Positions 19,651-29,708 of a stretch of 64,000 bases of DNA are shown piece by piece. A program made the position numbers and the translations under genes. The notes below the pieces were generated by a model that saw only the letters and a program-made list of their open reading frames with translations, ran no database searches and had not been told where the DNA came from. How positions within the stretch are numbered: position 1 is the stretch's first letter; every line of letters starts with the position of its first letter. The DNA lies in NCBI GenBank assembly GCA_049177145.1, contig CP185406.1, positions 496,001 through 560,000 on the forward strand, written 5' to 3'. The DNA is from Hennigella sp049177145. Lineage in GTDB: Bacteria; Bacillota_I; Bacilli_A; Mycoplasmatales; Mycoplasmoidaceae.

Positions 19651-20970
19651 TTTTCCGACACAGAAGTTTGCAAATAATTTATTTAAGAAGTCTAAGTCAC
19701 CATTTCCGATTAATTCATTTAACGAATCATAGCAACTATGTAGATGTTCAACTAATAAATCTATTGGTTGATTATGTTTAGCTTTATTAATTACTTTGTC
19801 TATTTGATCTATAGCTTTAGATAGAGAACCAATTTGATCAGCAGATTGTAAATAAGCCATATCTGTTTTATTTAAATCAATAGCTCTAACTTTCTTAACT
19901 ATTAAATCCATAAGTTGATTAGCTTTTGATTTTTTGCAACTGAATAAGAAGCCGGCTGTTTTATTTTTTCTTCTTAAATCTGATTTATTCAAAATCACTA
20001 TGTGATTTTTATTTTGAATCTTTTTTAAAAGTAGATTTTCACTTCTAGAATTTGTCTTAGATGAATCTAGAACTAATAAAATTAAATCTGCTTTTTTTAA
20101 TTCTTGATATGTTTTTTTAATTCCTAGCGATTCAATAACACTGGCTTTTTCTCTAATACCTGCAGTATCAACAAAGTTGAAAGTCAAATCTTTGTAATTT
20201 ATTCTTCCCTCAACAATATCTCTAGTTGTTCCTGGAATATTTGATACGATTGCCTTATTTTCATGTAAGAGTTTATTTAATAAACTAGATTTACCAACAT
20301 TTGGCTCACCAATTAGTGCAATGTTAAACCCTTGTGTTAATTTATAAGAAATTTGTGAATATTCATAAAGTTCTTTTAATTTTTTGTTTAATGCAGTTAG
20401 TTTTTGAACAAGAACTTTATTTGTAACATTATCAACACCATCATACTCTGGATAATCAATATTTACTTCAATTGAACCAATTAATTTAAATAATTCTTCA
20501 ATAAATCCCTGAATCTTCTTTGTTAATTTATTATTTAGAGAGTTTTGTGCCAACTTTAACGATGTTAAATTAGTTGCATTAATGGTATTGTTGATACCAT
20601 ATGCATTAATTAAATTGATTTTTCCATTCAACAATGCTCTTTGTGTGAACTCACCACGTTTCGCATACGTTGCACCGGCCTGAACAAGTAACTCAATAAT
20701 TTTGCTTGCAATAAATAACCCGCCGTGGCAATTGATTTCAATAATATTTTCACCGGTGTATGATTTTGGAGCAACATATTTCATTACTAAAACATCATCA
20801 ATAGGCGATTTACCATCCAATATTGTTGTGTGTTGAATAGAAAAACCAACTTTTGATATTTTATTAGATGAGATTTTGTTGATGATTTTAAATGTATCAT
20901 CACCTGATACTCTAATAATGTGAATAGCACAATTTAATGGTGCTGTTGCTAAAGCAACTATTGTTTTCAT
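19648..20970 (-). CDS. mnmE: tRNA modification GTPase MnmE
   Basis: A 440-residue GTPase which, with MnmG, modifies U34 of tRNAs that read A/G-ending codons. It has the N-terminal THF-binding domain (IIRVSGDD, KSYTGENIIEINCHGG, RRGEFTQRA-like KRGEFTQRALLNGKI), a G domain inserted in the helical domain (GEPNVGKSSLLN at about 217-228, DTAG, NKSD) and the catalytic C-terminal FCVGK box. Length is typical. It contains no UGA. Its start codon overlaps the holB stop by one base. Confidence 0.96.
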   Translation of the reverse strand: MKTIVALATAPLNCAIHIIRVSGDDTFKIINKISSNKISKVGFSIQHTTILDGKSPIDDVLVMKYVAPKSYTGENIIEINCHGGLFIASKIIELLVQAGATYAKRGEFTQRALLNGKINLINAYGINNTINATNLTSLKLAQNSLNNKLTKKIQGFIEELFKLIGSIEVNIDYPEYDGVDNVTNKVLVQKLTALNKKLKELYEYSQISYKLTQGFNIALIGEPNVGKSSLLNKLLHENKAIVSNIPGTTRDIVEGRINYKDLTFNFVDTAGIREKASVIESLGIKKTYQELKKADLILLVLDSSKTNSRSENLLLKKIQNKNHIVILNKSDLRRKNKTAGFLFSCKKSKANQLMDLIVKKVRAIDLNKTDMAYLQSADQIGSLSKAIDQIDKVINKAKHNQPIDLLVEHLHSCYDSLNELIGNGDLDFLNKLFANFCVGK

Positions 20971-21773
20971 TATTGTTTAACTCCTGATAATAATTGATAT
21001 ATTTGATTGTAAATTAAAACTTTTGGACTATTTAAATATAAATTATCTTGTAAATCAATTACCTTATTGGCAATTTTAGGGAATGCATTTTTACAGATTT
21101 CTAAAAACAAATTAATTTCAGGATATTCCATTTTTCTAAATTTGTTTAATCCTTCATTAGCAAAATGCAAAGATTCACTACCTGATAATTTTTTGATTAT
21201 TTCATAATATTCAATGAAATTGTCATAGTTGTTTTTCAATGAATCTAAATCATAAAAACATTTTTTAATTAAATCTTTATCTAATGTTGATAACTCTTTG
21301 GTACTTAAATATGAATCAACTGCTTGAATATCTTTTGGCAAATAGACATTAAAGCATCGACTTCTAATAGTGGGAAGAACAGCATTGTAATTTCTTGTAG
21401 TAAAAATTGCATATACACCTTTAGGTGGTTCTTCCACAAACTTTAATAAACTATTTAAGATTGATTTGGAAGCATATTCAATATTTTTAATAACATAAAC
21501 ACGTATATTACATGCCTCAACTCCAGATTTATTACATCTAGCAATTAAATCAATAACTTCTTGTTTCTTCATTTGTTTACCTTCATAAACAAACAAATCA
21601 AAATATTGATTATTCTCAATCTTTTTACATCAAACGCATTCTCCGCAACCATGTTTAGGACAGATAATTCCTTTTAAAATATCTTTTAAACAATCATCAA
21701 AATTAGACAATGGTGCTTGTCTAACAATTAATGCTTGAGGAATTTTATCTGTAGAAAACAGTTTATTTTTCAT
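20970..21773 (-). CDS. holB: DNA polymerase III delta' subunit
   Basis: A 267-residue clamp-loader subunit. Four cysteines at C38, C43, C46 and C49 (CPKHGCGECVWC) form the zinc module of the AAA+ fold; KSILNSLLKFVEEPPKGVYAIF and PTIRSRCFNVYLP are the delta'/DnaX-family arginine-finger segment. As expected for delta', no intact Walker A is seen. Under the standard code the first 59 residues are lost at one UGA. The start overlaps tmk by 11 bases; the order serS-tmk-holB-mnmE indicates one operon. Confidence 0.9.
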
Positions 21774-22437
21774 AAACTTTTAATTTTTTATTAATGGCTC
21801 TTTTAACATCACTGACAACTTTTTCAAAAGGTTGTTCAGCATTAATAACAACAATACCCTTTGGGTATTTCTTAACCATTAGTTTATAACCGCGATAAAC
21901 TTTTTGATGTAAAGAAAGTTCTTCACGATCTAAACGGTTAAATTCTCTTTGATTATTTTTTGTTATACGTTTTAATCCAACTGAAGGTCTAACCATTAAA
22001 ACAAATGTTAAATCTGGTCATAAACCTTCAAGTGCTTGCTCATTTAGCTTTTTAACACGTTCTTGCCCCAAGCCTCTTGCTACACCTTGGTAGATTAAAG
22101 AAGAGTGAACAAAACGGTCACACAACACAATTTCATTGTTGTCCAAGTGTGGCATGATGTAATCATGAATGTGTTGAGCTCTTGATGCAGCAAACAGCAT
22201 TGCTTCAGTAATAGGAATAATTTTGTAATCCAATTTATTCAAAATAATATTCCTAATATCTTCAGCAATAGGATTATTTGTTCCACCAGGTTCCCTGGTT
22301 CTAACAACTTTATTAGGATATTTCTTAAGTAAATAACGATAAATTTGGTTAATTACTGAAGATTTACCAGACCCATCTGGCCCCTCAAAAGTAATGAACA
22401 AACCTTTATGGTTTTTTCTATTTTCGTCAATCTTCAT
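21763..22437 (-). CDS. tmk: thymidylate kinase
   Basis: A 224-residue kinase making dTDP from dTMP. The P-loop FEGPDGSGKSS is at residues 17-27, the DR motif in VLCDRFVHSSLIYQG near 107-121, and TREPGGT near 57-63. An N-terminal extension of about ten residues precedes the usual start; it overlaps the end of serS by 20 bases. One UGA is Trp (EGLWPDLTF). In Firmicutes tmk and holB are adjacent, as here. Confidence 0.95.
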
Positions 22438-23710
22438 GTGGAATAACCTTTAATCCATTCATATATTTTTGTAATGGTTCTGGGATTTTAATAGAACCAT
22501 CTTTTTGTTGGTAATTTTCAACTACAGCAGCTCATAATCTATCAATTGCTAGACCAGAACCATTCAAAGTGTGGACATATTTATTTTGTCCGTCTTCATC
22601 TTTGTATCTTAGCATCATTCTTCTTGCTTGGAAGTCTTCACAGTTAGAGCATGAAGATATTTCTTTGTAAGAATTGTATGATGGTAATCATACTTCAATA
22701 TCATATGTTTTGCAAGAACCAAAACCCATATCACCAGTACATAGAACAATTCTACGGTAAGGTAATTTTAAGCCTTCTAGAAGCTTTTCGGCTTGTCTTG
22801 TCATATATTCATGTTGTTCATATGAATCCTTTGGATTAGATAAGATAACCATTTCTGTTTTGTAGAATTGGTGTTGTCTAATTACACCTTTAGTATCTTT
22901 TCCAGCAGATCCTGCTTCAGATCTAAAGCAACAAGTGTTGGCTGTAAATCTAATAGGAAGTTTCTTAACAGGAAGAATTTCATTACCGAAGTAGTTTGTT
23001 AATTGCACTTCAGCTGTAGGAGACAAATAATATCCATTTGTTAATTTAAATAAGTCTTCTTCAAATTTAGGAAGTTGTCCTGTTCCAGTTAAGCTATTAG
23101 CATTTAAAATAACAGCTGGTAACATTTCTTGGAAACCCGCAGCAGAGTTAGAATCAAGAGTATATTGAATTAATGCTCTAATTAATTTAGCACCATACTT
23201 TGTATAACAAGTAAATCTTGTTCCTGTTAATTTAACAGCACGGTCAAAGTCTACTAAACCATCTTCAACTGCTAAGTCTCAGTGAGCTTTAGGTTTGAAA
23301 TCAAATTTAGTTGGTTCAGATCATTTGTGAATTTCCTTGTTTTCAGTTTCGTCCTTACCAGTTGGAACTGATTCATGTGGTAAATTGGGAATACCAAGCA
23401 TAGCATCTTTTAATTCTTTACCCAATGCATCAGCTTGTTTTTGTAGATCAATTAAATCTGTTTTAATCTTTGCTACATCTTTTTGTAATTTAGTTGCAGA
23501 AGCTTCGTCTTTTTTAGCTTTTGCTTTAGCAACATCTTTACTCATGGTGTTTCTTTTAGCATTTAATTCTTCCACTTTTCCTAATAAATCACGATATTTT
23601 TTATCGAGTTCTACTATTTCATCGATTTTAGGAAGTCAATCTTTGTTTCTACGAGCCAGACTTTTCTTTACGCCGTCTAAATCTTTACGAATTTTATTGA
23701 TGTCTAACAT
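22418..23710 (-). CDS. serS: seryl-tRNA synthetase
   Basis: A 430-residue class II synthetase. The N-terminal coiled-coil arm (about residues 25-105, rich in Lys and Ala, KRNTMSKDVAKAK) binds tRNA-Ser; motif 2 RFTANTCCFRSEAGSAGKDT and the motif 3 region near the end are present. The start MLDINKIRKDLDGVKKSL is the standard SerRS N-terminus. Four or more UGA codons are Trp. It is the first gene of the minus-strand operon. Confidence 0.95.
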
Positions 23711-23770
23711 TTTAAATCCCCTATAGATTAATCTATTTTTTATAATAAAAAATACAATACATTTATTATA

Positions 23771-23776
23771 TATAAT
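23771..23776 (+). promoter_or_regulatory. -10 box (TATAAT), short leader
   Basis: TATAAT ends 13 bases before the ATG at 23790 with no Shine-Dalgarno, so the leader is predicted to be only about seven bases. Confidence 0.45.
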
Positions 23777-23789
23777 ATATTTATTCACT

Positions 23790-24107
23790 ATGAACAAAAG
23801 AATTACATTTGAATTAACACAAGAAGAATATGATGCTATTTGCAAGTTCTGAGAACAAGCAAAGAAAGCACCAGTTGGTGCAAGTAAAGCACTTAACTTT
23901 GATGATTTTTGTAAAGAAATCATTATTAGTTGCGCTAAAGGACCTAACCTAGGTGAAATGTTCAAAGATATGAACTTTGAAGATTTAATGGGACAAATAG
24001 GTGACCTAAGCCAACTAAAAGATATGCTTAGTGGTTTTAAAAAAGACGAAAAGAAACCAGAAGCAAAGAAAGACGAAGTTCCTGATGATAAAAAATACAA
24101 AAGCTAA
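23790..24107 (+). CDS. small acidic/basic helical protein, function unknown
   Basis: A 105-residue soluble protein: MNKRITFELTQEEYDAI at the start (strand then helix, like small ribbon-helix-helix or SRAP-type caps), a central helix with FDDFCKEIIISCAKG, and a repeated Met/Leu-rich stretch (GEMFKDMNFEDLMGQIGDL) followed by a lysine-rich tail. The N-terminal pattern could be a ribbon-helix-helix DNA-binding fold, a weak inference. One UGA is Trp. It overlaps the next gene by 23 bases. Confidence 0.65.
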
Positions 24108-25083
24108 TATCACTTTGATCTTTGCTATTTCTAGAAGGAATACAGAGTTATCAAAAGCACTTGATGCTATTGCAAGACAAACTGATAAAAATTGCAATAT
24201 AGTTTTTGTATTTAATGGTTGCGGAGCTTCTGAAAAAGATATTTTTAATAAATTTGATTTTTCTGGATTCAACAAAGTTGACCATGTTTTATTTTCTGAA
24301 AATTTAGGTGATGTTTATTCTTTTGAATATGTAAGTAAAAACAATTTACAAACTAAATATTATTACTATTTTGACTGCAATGTTATTTTGATGCCAGACT
24401 TTGTAGCAACACTTAATCAATTTGTTAGTCAACATACTGATGCTGATATAGTAAGTTTCTTTGGTGTTCCTAATATGTACTTCAAAGAACCACACATTGT
24501 TGTTAAAACTTTATCTGATGATTTTTGCCACAGGCCTTTAGTTTTCTTTGATAACAAATTGATTAACATTGAATACATAAGAAAGAATAAGATTGTTGAA
24601 CAAAAATTTAAAAATTATCCATTACTTTACTATGTAATGATTGCAAAATACAATCCAAAATGATATTCATTAGGAAGACAAATTTGTTCTGGTTCTAGCA
24701 AACCGTCATATTCTTACAATATCATGGATTTATTTGAACAATGCCAAGAAATTGTTAACATGTTAGATCAAAAATGATATAGAGATCATTATTCAGAAAT
24801 AGAGTATTTATGCATTGTTATGCTATTTAGAAACTTTATTTATGCTGTTTTTAAAAAGAACAAAACAAATTTCTTATTCTTAAAAAGAATTTTGAATAAA
24901 GTAGAAGATTTTGTTGATTGTAATTTCCCTAACTGAACAAAAAATGAGTGACTTTACTCTAAAGAAAATAAGAATGATTCTACATATTTAGATTATTTAA
25001 GAGAATTTAAACCAAAGCTTATTCATGTACTTAGAGCTTTGTCAAATAAATTATTTGTTCAAGGCCATGCAAAACAAAAATAA
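24085..25083 (+). CDS. glycosyltransferase family 2-like protein
   Basis: A 332-residue soluble protein with a GT-A fold start: ITLIFAISRRNTELSKALDAIARQT, NIVFVFNGCG, LGDVYSFEYVSKNNLQTKYYYYFDCNVILMP. The metal site reads DCN rather than DxD, and there is no second signature I can place. It may be an inactive or atypical glycosyltransferase. The start at 24085 lies inside the previous gene; an upstream Met would overlap it further. Four UGA codons are Trp. The RDD gene begins 17 bases before its stop, so the three genes 23790-25798 are translationally linked. Confidence 0.6.
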
Positions 25084-25798
25084 TAAAGTAGTTAAATACC
25101 CACTTGCTTCTGCAGGAAGAAGAATATTAGCAAAAGTTATTGACATTGCTATTATTTCTTGTGTAGTATTGTCGCTGGGTTTTGCAATATTTTGTACAGA
25201 TCCTAACTTTAAATGGCATGAACAATTAAATGTTTCTGGTTGAAGATATGGTGTTTTTGTATCATTAATGGCAATAATCTTTTTTGGATTGATGCTATTA
25301 TTACCAAGATTTTGAAATAAAACAATTGGAATGAAAGCATTGAACCTATCCTATTTTAAAAAAGAAGAATGCAATTATACTTTTGCTTTATTTAAACATG
25401 AATTATTCATTTGGGAAATAATTGTAATCATTGCCTTTGCAATGGGATGTACATTGTCTGGATTGACGGCGCATCAAGTTGACTCATTAATTCAGGGTGT
25501 TAACGCTATATTTGCAAATAAAGTTCCGGCTGGATTAGATACAGCATGCTATTATGCTGGTACAGCGTTTTCTTGTTTATATGGAGTTTCCATTATCTTC
25601 TTAGTAGCTATCATTATTAGTATTTGTATTAGAAATAAAAAACCTGCATTTCATGATAAATACTCTAATATTTATGTAATACATAAACAATCATTGGGAT
25701 CTCAATATCGTCCAGTTAATTCTGTTCAAAAAGATGATGAAATAAAAGTACCAGGACATATTTCTGATGAATCACTAGAAGAAATAGATAATATATAG
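25067..25798 (+). CDS. RDD-family membrane protein
   Basis: A 243-residue protein with about four helices (residues 20-44, 60-80, 107-130, 158-184). The first helix carries the RDD mark ASAGRRILAKVIDIAIISCVV (Arg and two acidic or polar positions), and KTIGMKALNLSYFKK is the usual segment after helix 2. RDD proteins include some cation exchangers, but most have no known function. The last 45 residues are a hydrophilic tail. It is followed after five bases by pcrA. Confidence 0.75.
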
Positions 25799-25803
25799 AT
25801 ACT

Positions 25804-27996
25804 ATGGATTTATCTAAATTAAATGAAAATCAAAAATTAGCAGTGACCACAACACAAGGTCCTGTTTTAGTTATTGCTGGTGCAGGAACTGGAAAAACAT
25901 CAGTTCTAACACATAGAATTGCTTATTTAATTTCAGAACTTTCTATTGATCCTAATAGAATATTAGCTTTTACTTTTACAAACAAAGCTGCAGAGGAAAT
26001 GAAACAAAGAATAAATAGAATGATTCCCCAAGCAACAGCTCAATGAATTAGAACTTATCATTCAACATGTGTAAGAATTTTAAAAGAAGACATTGATAAA
26101 TTAAATCGTAAATGAGATAGCGAATTTTCTGTTATCGATGATGACGATCAATTAACATTAATTAAACAAATTGTTAAAGATTTAAATATTCAAACAAGTG
26201 TACAAGCAAAGAAATTTGTAAAAATTGTAGATTTAATCAAAGATGGAGATATTGATTTTGGTGACTATTCTAATTATGAATTAGAAGAGATGTTTGAAGT
26301 ACCTGACACTAGAGACGTGTTAGCTGCCAAAAAGATTTATGATACTTATCAAAAAAGATTAGAAGCATCAAATCAACTAGATTTTGCTGATTTAATTAAT
26401 CTAGTTCATAAATTATTTACAGATAATGAAGTCATTAGAAAAAAATGACAAGAGCGATTTGATTATGTTTTAGTTGACGAATTCCAAGACACAAACTTAA
26501 AACAATTTGAAATCATTAAATTTTTAGTTGGTGGGCAAAACAATGTATTTGCTGTTGGAGACCCTAACCAAACAATTTATACATGACGAGGAGCTTATCC
26601 TAGTGTGTTTGACGATTATGTTGAATATTTTCAAGGAACAAAGATCATAAATTTATTTATGAACTATCGTTCAACAGCTGATATATTGCATGGTGCGAAT
26701 AATTTGATTTTGCACAATAGAAGTAATTTCAAAAATGAATTACATCCAATGAATGTTTACAAATCTGAAATTAACGTTTATATTGGTGAATATTTACAAG
26801 ATGAAGCAAATTTTATATGTTCAACAATTAAAAGCTTTATTAAACAAGGTAAGAAATATTCAGACATTTTAGTTTTGTATAGAGCTAACTATTGTTCTAA
26901 ATCGATTGAAGAAAGCTTAATCAATAACCAAATACCTTATGTTATTTTTGGTTCAGTTAATTTCTATGCACGTAGAGAAATTAAAGATTTAATTTCATAT
27001 TTAAAAATGATTTATAAACCAGATGACATATCAGCTATGAGAATTATTAATGTTCCTCGTAGAGCCATTGGAATCGATTCAGTAAATAATATTTCTGCTT
27101 GAGCAAACACAAAAGGAATGACTTTTGTTAATGCTTTGTATCAAATAGAAGAAGTTGACACAATATCAGACAGTACAAAAAATAAAGTTAAAAATTTCTT
27201 GCAAGATCTAGAAAATTTAAAAAACAAGATAAATGAAAATGGAATAGTTAATGCTATTACAACAATTGTTAATGAAATTAAATATATTGATTATCTAGAG
27301 ACAACCGAAACAGAAATTGATGATAGAAAAGACAATATAGATGCATTATCTAGAGCAATAGTTGACTTCTTTAAAGATAATCCAAAAGGAACAATTATTG
27401 ACTATATTAATGAAATAAGTCTATACACATCTGCTGAAAAAACAAGAATCAACACAAATAAGTGTGTTCATTTAATGACTGTTCATATGGCTAAAGGAAA
27501 GGAATATGACACAGTATTCATTTACAACTTTAATGAAGGTGTAATTCCAAACCCCAAGACTTTAGATACAACTGAAGGCTTAGAAGAAGAAAGAAGAATT
27601 GCGTATGTTGCTATGACAAGAGCAATTAACAACCTAGTTATTACTTGTAATAAAAATACATATGGAAGATTTAGAGAATCTGCTCCAAGTAGATTCTTGA
27701 GAGAAATTAAAGATTATAAAATGGCATATAGATCAACTAGAGCTATTTCAGATAAAGATTTAGGTTGGTATGATTCTAAGGTAGAAACAATGCCATTTGC
27801 TCCAGAAATCGATCTAAGTAAGATTTATACAAACAAAGAAAAGTTTAAAGTTGGAGATGTGATTGTTCATACAACCTTTGGTTCAGGAATTGTAACTAAA
27901 GTTGATGGAACAATGATAGATGTTATCTTTAAAAAACCATTTGGTAAGAAAACAATCGTTGCTACTCACAATGCTATCAAGAGAGTAGTAAGTTAA
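25804..27996 (+). CDS. pcrA: UvrD/PcrA-type 3'-5' DNA helicase
   Basis: A 730-residue SF1A helicase for repair and replication restart. Motifs in order: Q motif LNENQKLAV (6-14), Walker A AGAGTGKT (25-32), Ia TFTNKAAEEM, Walker B VDEFQDTN near 224-231, motif III VGDPNQTIYTWRGA, motif IV NYRSTADIL, motif V VHLMTVHMAKGKEYD and motif VI EERRIAYVAMTRA. Length is typical. The tudor-like C-terminus (FGSGIVTKVDG) that binds RNA polymerase is present. Five or more UGA codons are Trp. Confidence 0.96.
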
Positions 27997-28014
27997 TAAT
28001 GTATAATACAAAAG

Positions 28015-28806
28015 ATGAGAATATTATTTATAGGAGATATTTTTGCTAAATCAGGAAGACAAGCGGTCATCCAAAATCTAGCAAAAATCATCAAAAAAGA
28101 AAAAATTGATTTCACCATAGCAAATGCTGAAAATGCTACGCATGGTCGTAGTTTAAGTCAAGCTCACTATGATGAATTAATTAAAGCAGGTGTAGACATG
28201 ATTACCATGGGTAACCATACATGAGATACAACTGAAGTTTTTGATGTTTTAAATAAAAACAAAAAAATTATTCGTCCTTTAAATATTGATAATTCAACAA
28301 AAGAAAGTCATTACGGCGTTGGAACCATTGTTTGTAATGTAAAAGGTAAGAAGGTTAGAATTTCTAACTTAATGTCAACTCAATGTTCAGCAAGAACAAC
28401 ATTAACAAATCCTTTTGTTGTTTGTGAACAATTACTTAAAAAAGTAAAAGAACCAATCCATATTATTGACCTCCATGCTGAAACAACATCTGAGAAGAAT
28501 GCGTTTTTAATTGCTTTTGCTGGTAAAGTATCAGCAATCCTAGGAACGCATACTCATGTGCAAACTGCAGATGAAAAGATTTATAATAACACAGCCTTTA
28601 TTACTGATGCTGGTATGTGCGGTGCTAAAGAATCAATCATTGGTGCTAAACCGGATGAAATTGTCAATATGTTTAAAGGCAAATCATCTAGGTTCCATTT
28701 AGAACCAGCAAAAGGTGCTTATCAATTTAACTCTGTTGTTATAGAGATAAATGATAAGACTTGCAAACCAGTTAAAATCTGGCGTTGCAATATTAACAAC
28801 AACTAG
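28015..28806 (+). CDS. ymdB: YmdB-type metallophosphoesterase
   Basis: A 263-residue phosphodiesterase of the TIGR00282 group. Metal-binding motifs: FIGDIFAKSGR at 5-15, ANAENATHGRS near 40, GNHTWD near 64-69, IIDLHAETTSEK near 150 and LGTHTHVQTAD near 178-188. In Bacillus YmdB acts on cyclic nucleotides and RNA turnover. UGA is Trp in the GNHTWD motif. tRNA-Glu follows 11 bases after the stop. Confidence 0.92.
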
Positions 28807-28817
28807 TTGTTACTAAT

Positions 28818-28893
28818 TGCCCGTTAGTGGAGCGATTAACACGTCACACTCTCAATGTGAAGATCACGGGTTTAAATCCCGTACGGGTAACCA
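28818..28893 (+). tRNA. tRNA-Glu (anticodon CUC)
   Basis: A 76-base cloverleaf with encoded CCA: acceptor TGCCCGT/ACGGGTA (U1-A72, unusual for Glu), short D stem GTG/CAC, anticodon stem TCACA/TGTGA with loop CTCTCAA, T arm ACGGG/CCCGT. Loop position 34-36 gives CUC, which reads GAG only. Most mollicutes carry only the UUC isoacceptor. Confidence 0.85.
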
Positions 28894-28894
28894 T

Positions 28895-28968
28895 AGGGAT
28901 TTAGTTCAATGGTAGAATAAAAGTCTCCAAAACTTCTGATGTGAGTTCGATTCTTACAATCCCTGCCA
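28895..28968 (+). tRNA. tRNA-Trp (anticodon CCA)
   Basis: A 74-base cloverleaf, one base after tRNA-Glu: acceptor AGGGATT/AATCCCT, D stem GTTC/GAAT, anticodon loop CTCCAAA, T arm GTGAG/CTTAC, CCA encoded. The first anticodon-stem pair is A27-C43, a mismatch. CCA reads UGG; the UCA isoacceptor needed for the many UGA-Trp codons must be elsewhere. Confidence 0.88.
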
Positions 28969-28971
28969 TTT

Positions 28972-28996
28972 AAAAAAAGAGCTATAGCTCTTTTTT
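28972..28996. terminator. bidirectional intrinsic terminator
   Basis: AAAAAAGAGCTA / TAGCTCTTTTTT, a perfect palindrome, ending the tRNA unit and overlapping the stop of the converging deaminase gene. Confidence 0.88.
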
Positions 28997-29480
28997 ATTT
29001 CACTGTATGAACTATTGTTCTACCAGTATATTTTCTTGTTTTAACACCGGCCAGTTTAAACAACCTCTTGGCCGCTTTGGTTGTTGTTAAATGTGCATAC
29101 TTATCAGATTCATATACAACTTCAGTTATACCTGTTTGAATGATTGCTTTAGCACATTCATTACAAGGAAATAAGTTAACATAGATAGTACAACCTTTTA
29201 ATTCTCTTGTACCAATGGCATTTAAAATAGCATTAAATTCAGCATGACACACATAAAGGTATTTATTGTTTAGTGTACCTATATCTTTATCTCAAGTTAG
29301 CAACTTTTCAGGGCAGTTTCTTGGCATACCATTGTAGCCTATAGATATTACTTTATAGTCTGGTGCAGCAATACAAGCACCTACTTGGCTGCTTGGATCT
29401 TTACTTCTCAAAGCAGACATTGAGGCCAATCCCATAAAGAATTCGTCTCATGAAATAATTGGATGTGGTTTAGTTTTCAT
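28995..29480 (-). CDS. dCMP deaminase (ComEB-like)
   Basis: A 161-residue zinc deaminase turning dCMP into dUMP for thymidylate synthesis. Catalytic marks: CHAEFNAI (His and Glu) and PCNECAKAI (two zinc Cys) with LRSKDPSSQVGACIA near residue 22-36 and GYNGMPRNCP near 51-60. Two UGA codons are Trp; under the standard code only the last 85 residues are seen. Its start at 29480 is the first Met before the conserved domain. Confidence 0.92.
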
Positions 29481-29543
29481 AGTGAGTTTATTATACACAT
29501 ATTAAAAAGATATAAATATCTTTTTACTTTGCATGATTTTATG

Positions 29544-29549
29544 TATAAT
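29544..29549 (+). promoter_or_regulatory. -10 box (TATAAT) of the leader unit
   Basis: TATAAT preceded directly by TG; the expected transcription start is near 29556, ten bases before the small leader frame. Confidence 0.5.
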
Positions 29550-29565
29550 ACTTTTATAGTTAATT

Positions 29566-29661
29566 ATGATTAGAGTTTATTTGAACACTAAAAACAGAGT
29601 TAATGGAGTAACAGGACAAAAACCATTTTCTCACGCAATTAACTGCATAAAACAACAATAA
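29566..29661 (+). CDS. possible 31-residue leader peptide or small RNA
   Basis: A short frame starting ATG 29566 and ending TAA 29659-29661, exactly at the base of an intrinsic terminator. The peptide begins MIRVYLNTKNRVNGV and ends AINCIKQQ. It sits between a promoter and the large metallophosphatase lipoprotein gene. No Shine-Dalgarno is seen, so it may instead be a small noncoding RNA of about 130 bases. The peptide matches nothing I know. Confidence 0.4.
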   Translation: MIRVYLNTKNRVNGVTGQKPFSHAINCIKQQ

Positions 29662-29689
29662 TTCTCTGCGAAATCGCGGGGAATTTTTT
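29661..29689 (+). terminator. intrinsic terminator / candidate attenuator
   Basis: A ten-bp stem (ATTCTCTGCG with CGCGGGGAAT, two G-U pairs), loop AAAT and T6, only 20 bases before the lipoprotein ATG at 29709. It is GC-rich for this genome. It would stop transcripts before the gene unless read through. Confidence 0.75.
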
Positions 29690-29708
29690 GTTAGAAAGGC
29701 CCAAAAAT

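Noticed and set aside
24031..24084. Longer start for the glycosyltransferase-like gene
   Set aside because: The extra 18 residues are lysine-rich out-of-frame reading of the previous gene; the fold begins after the Met at 24085.
29566..29689. SRP RNA, tmRNA or 6S RNA in the leader unit
   Set aside because: None of the conserved motifs (SRP GGAA/AGCA domain, tRNA-like ends with CCA) is present.
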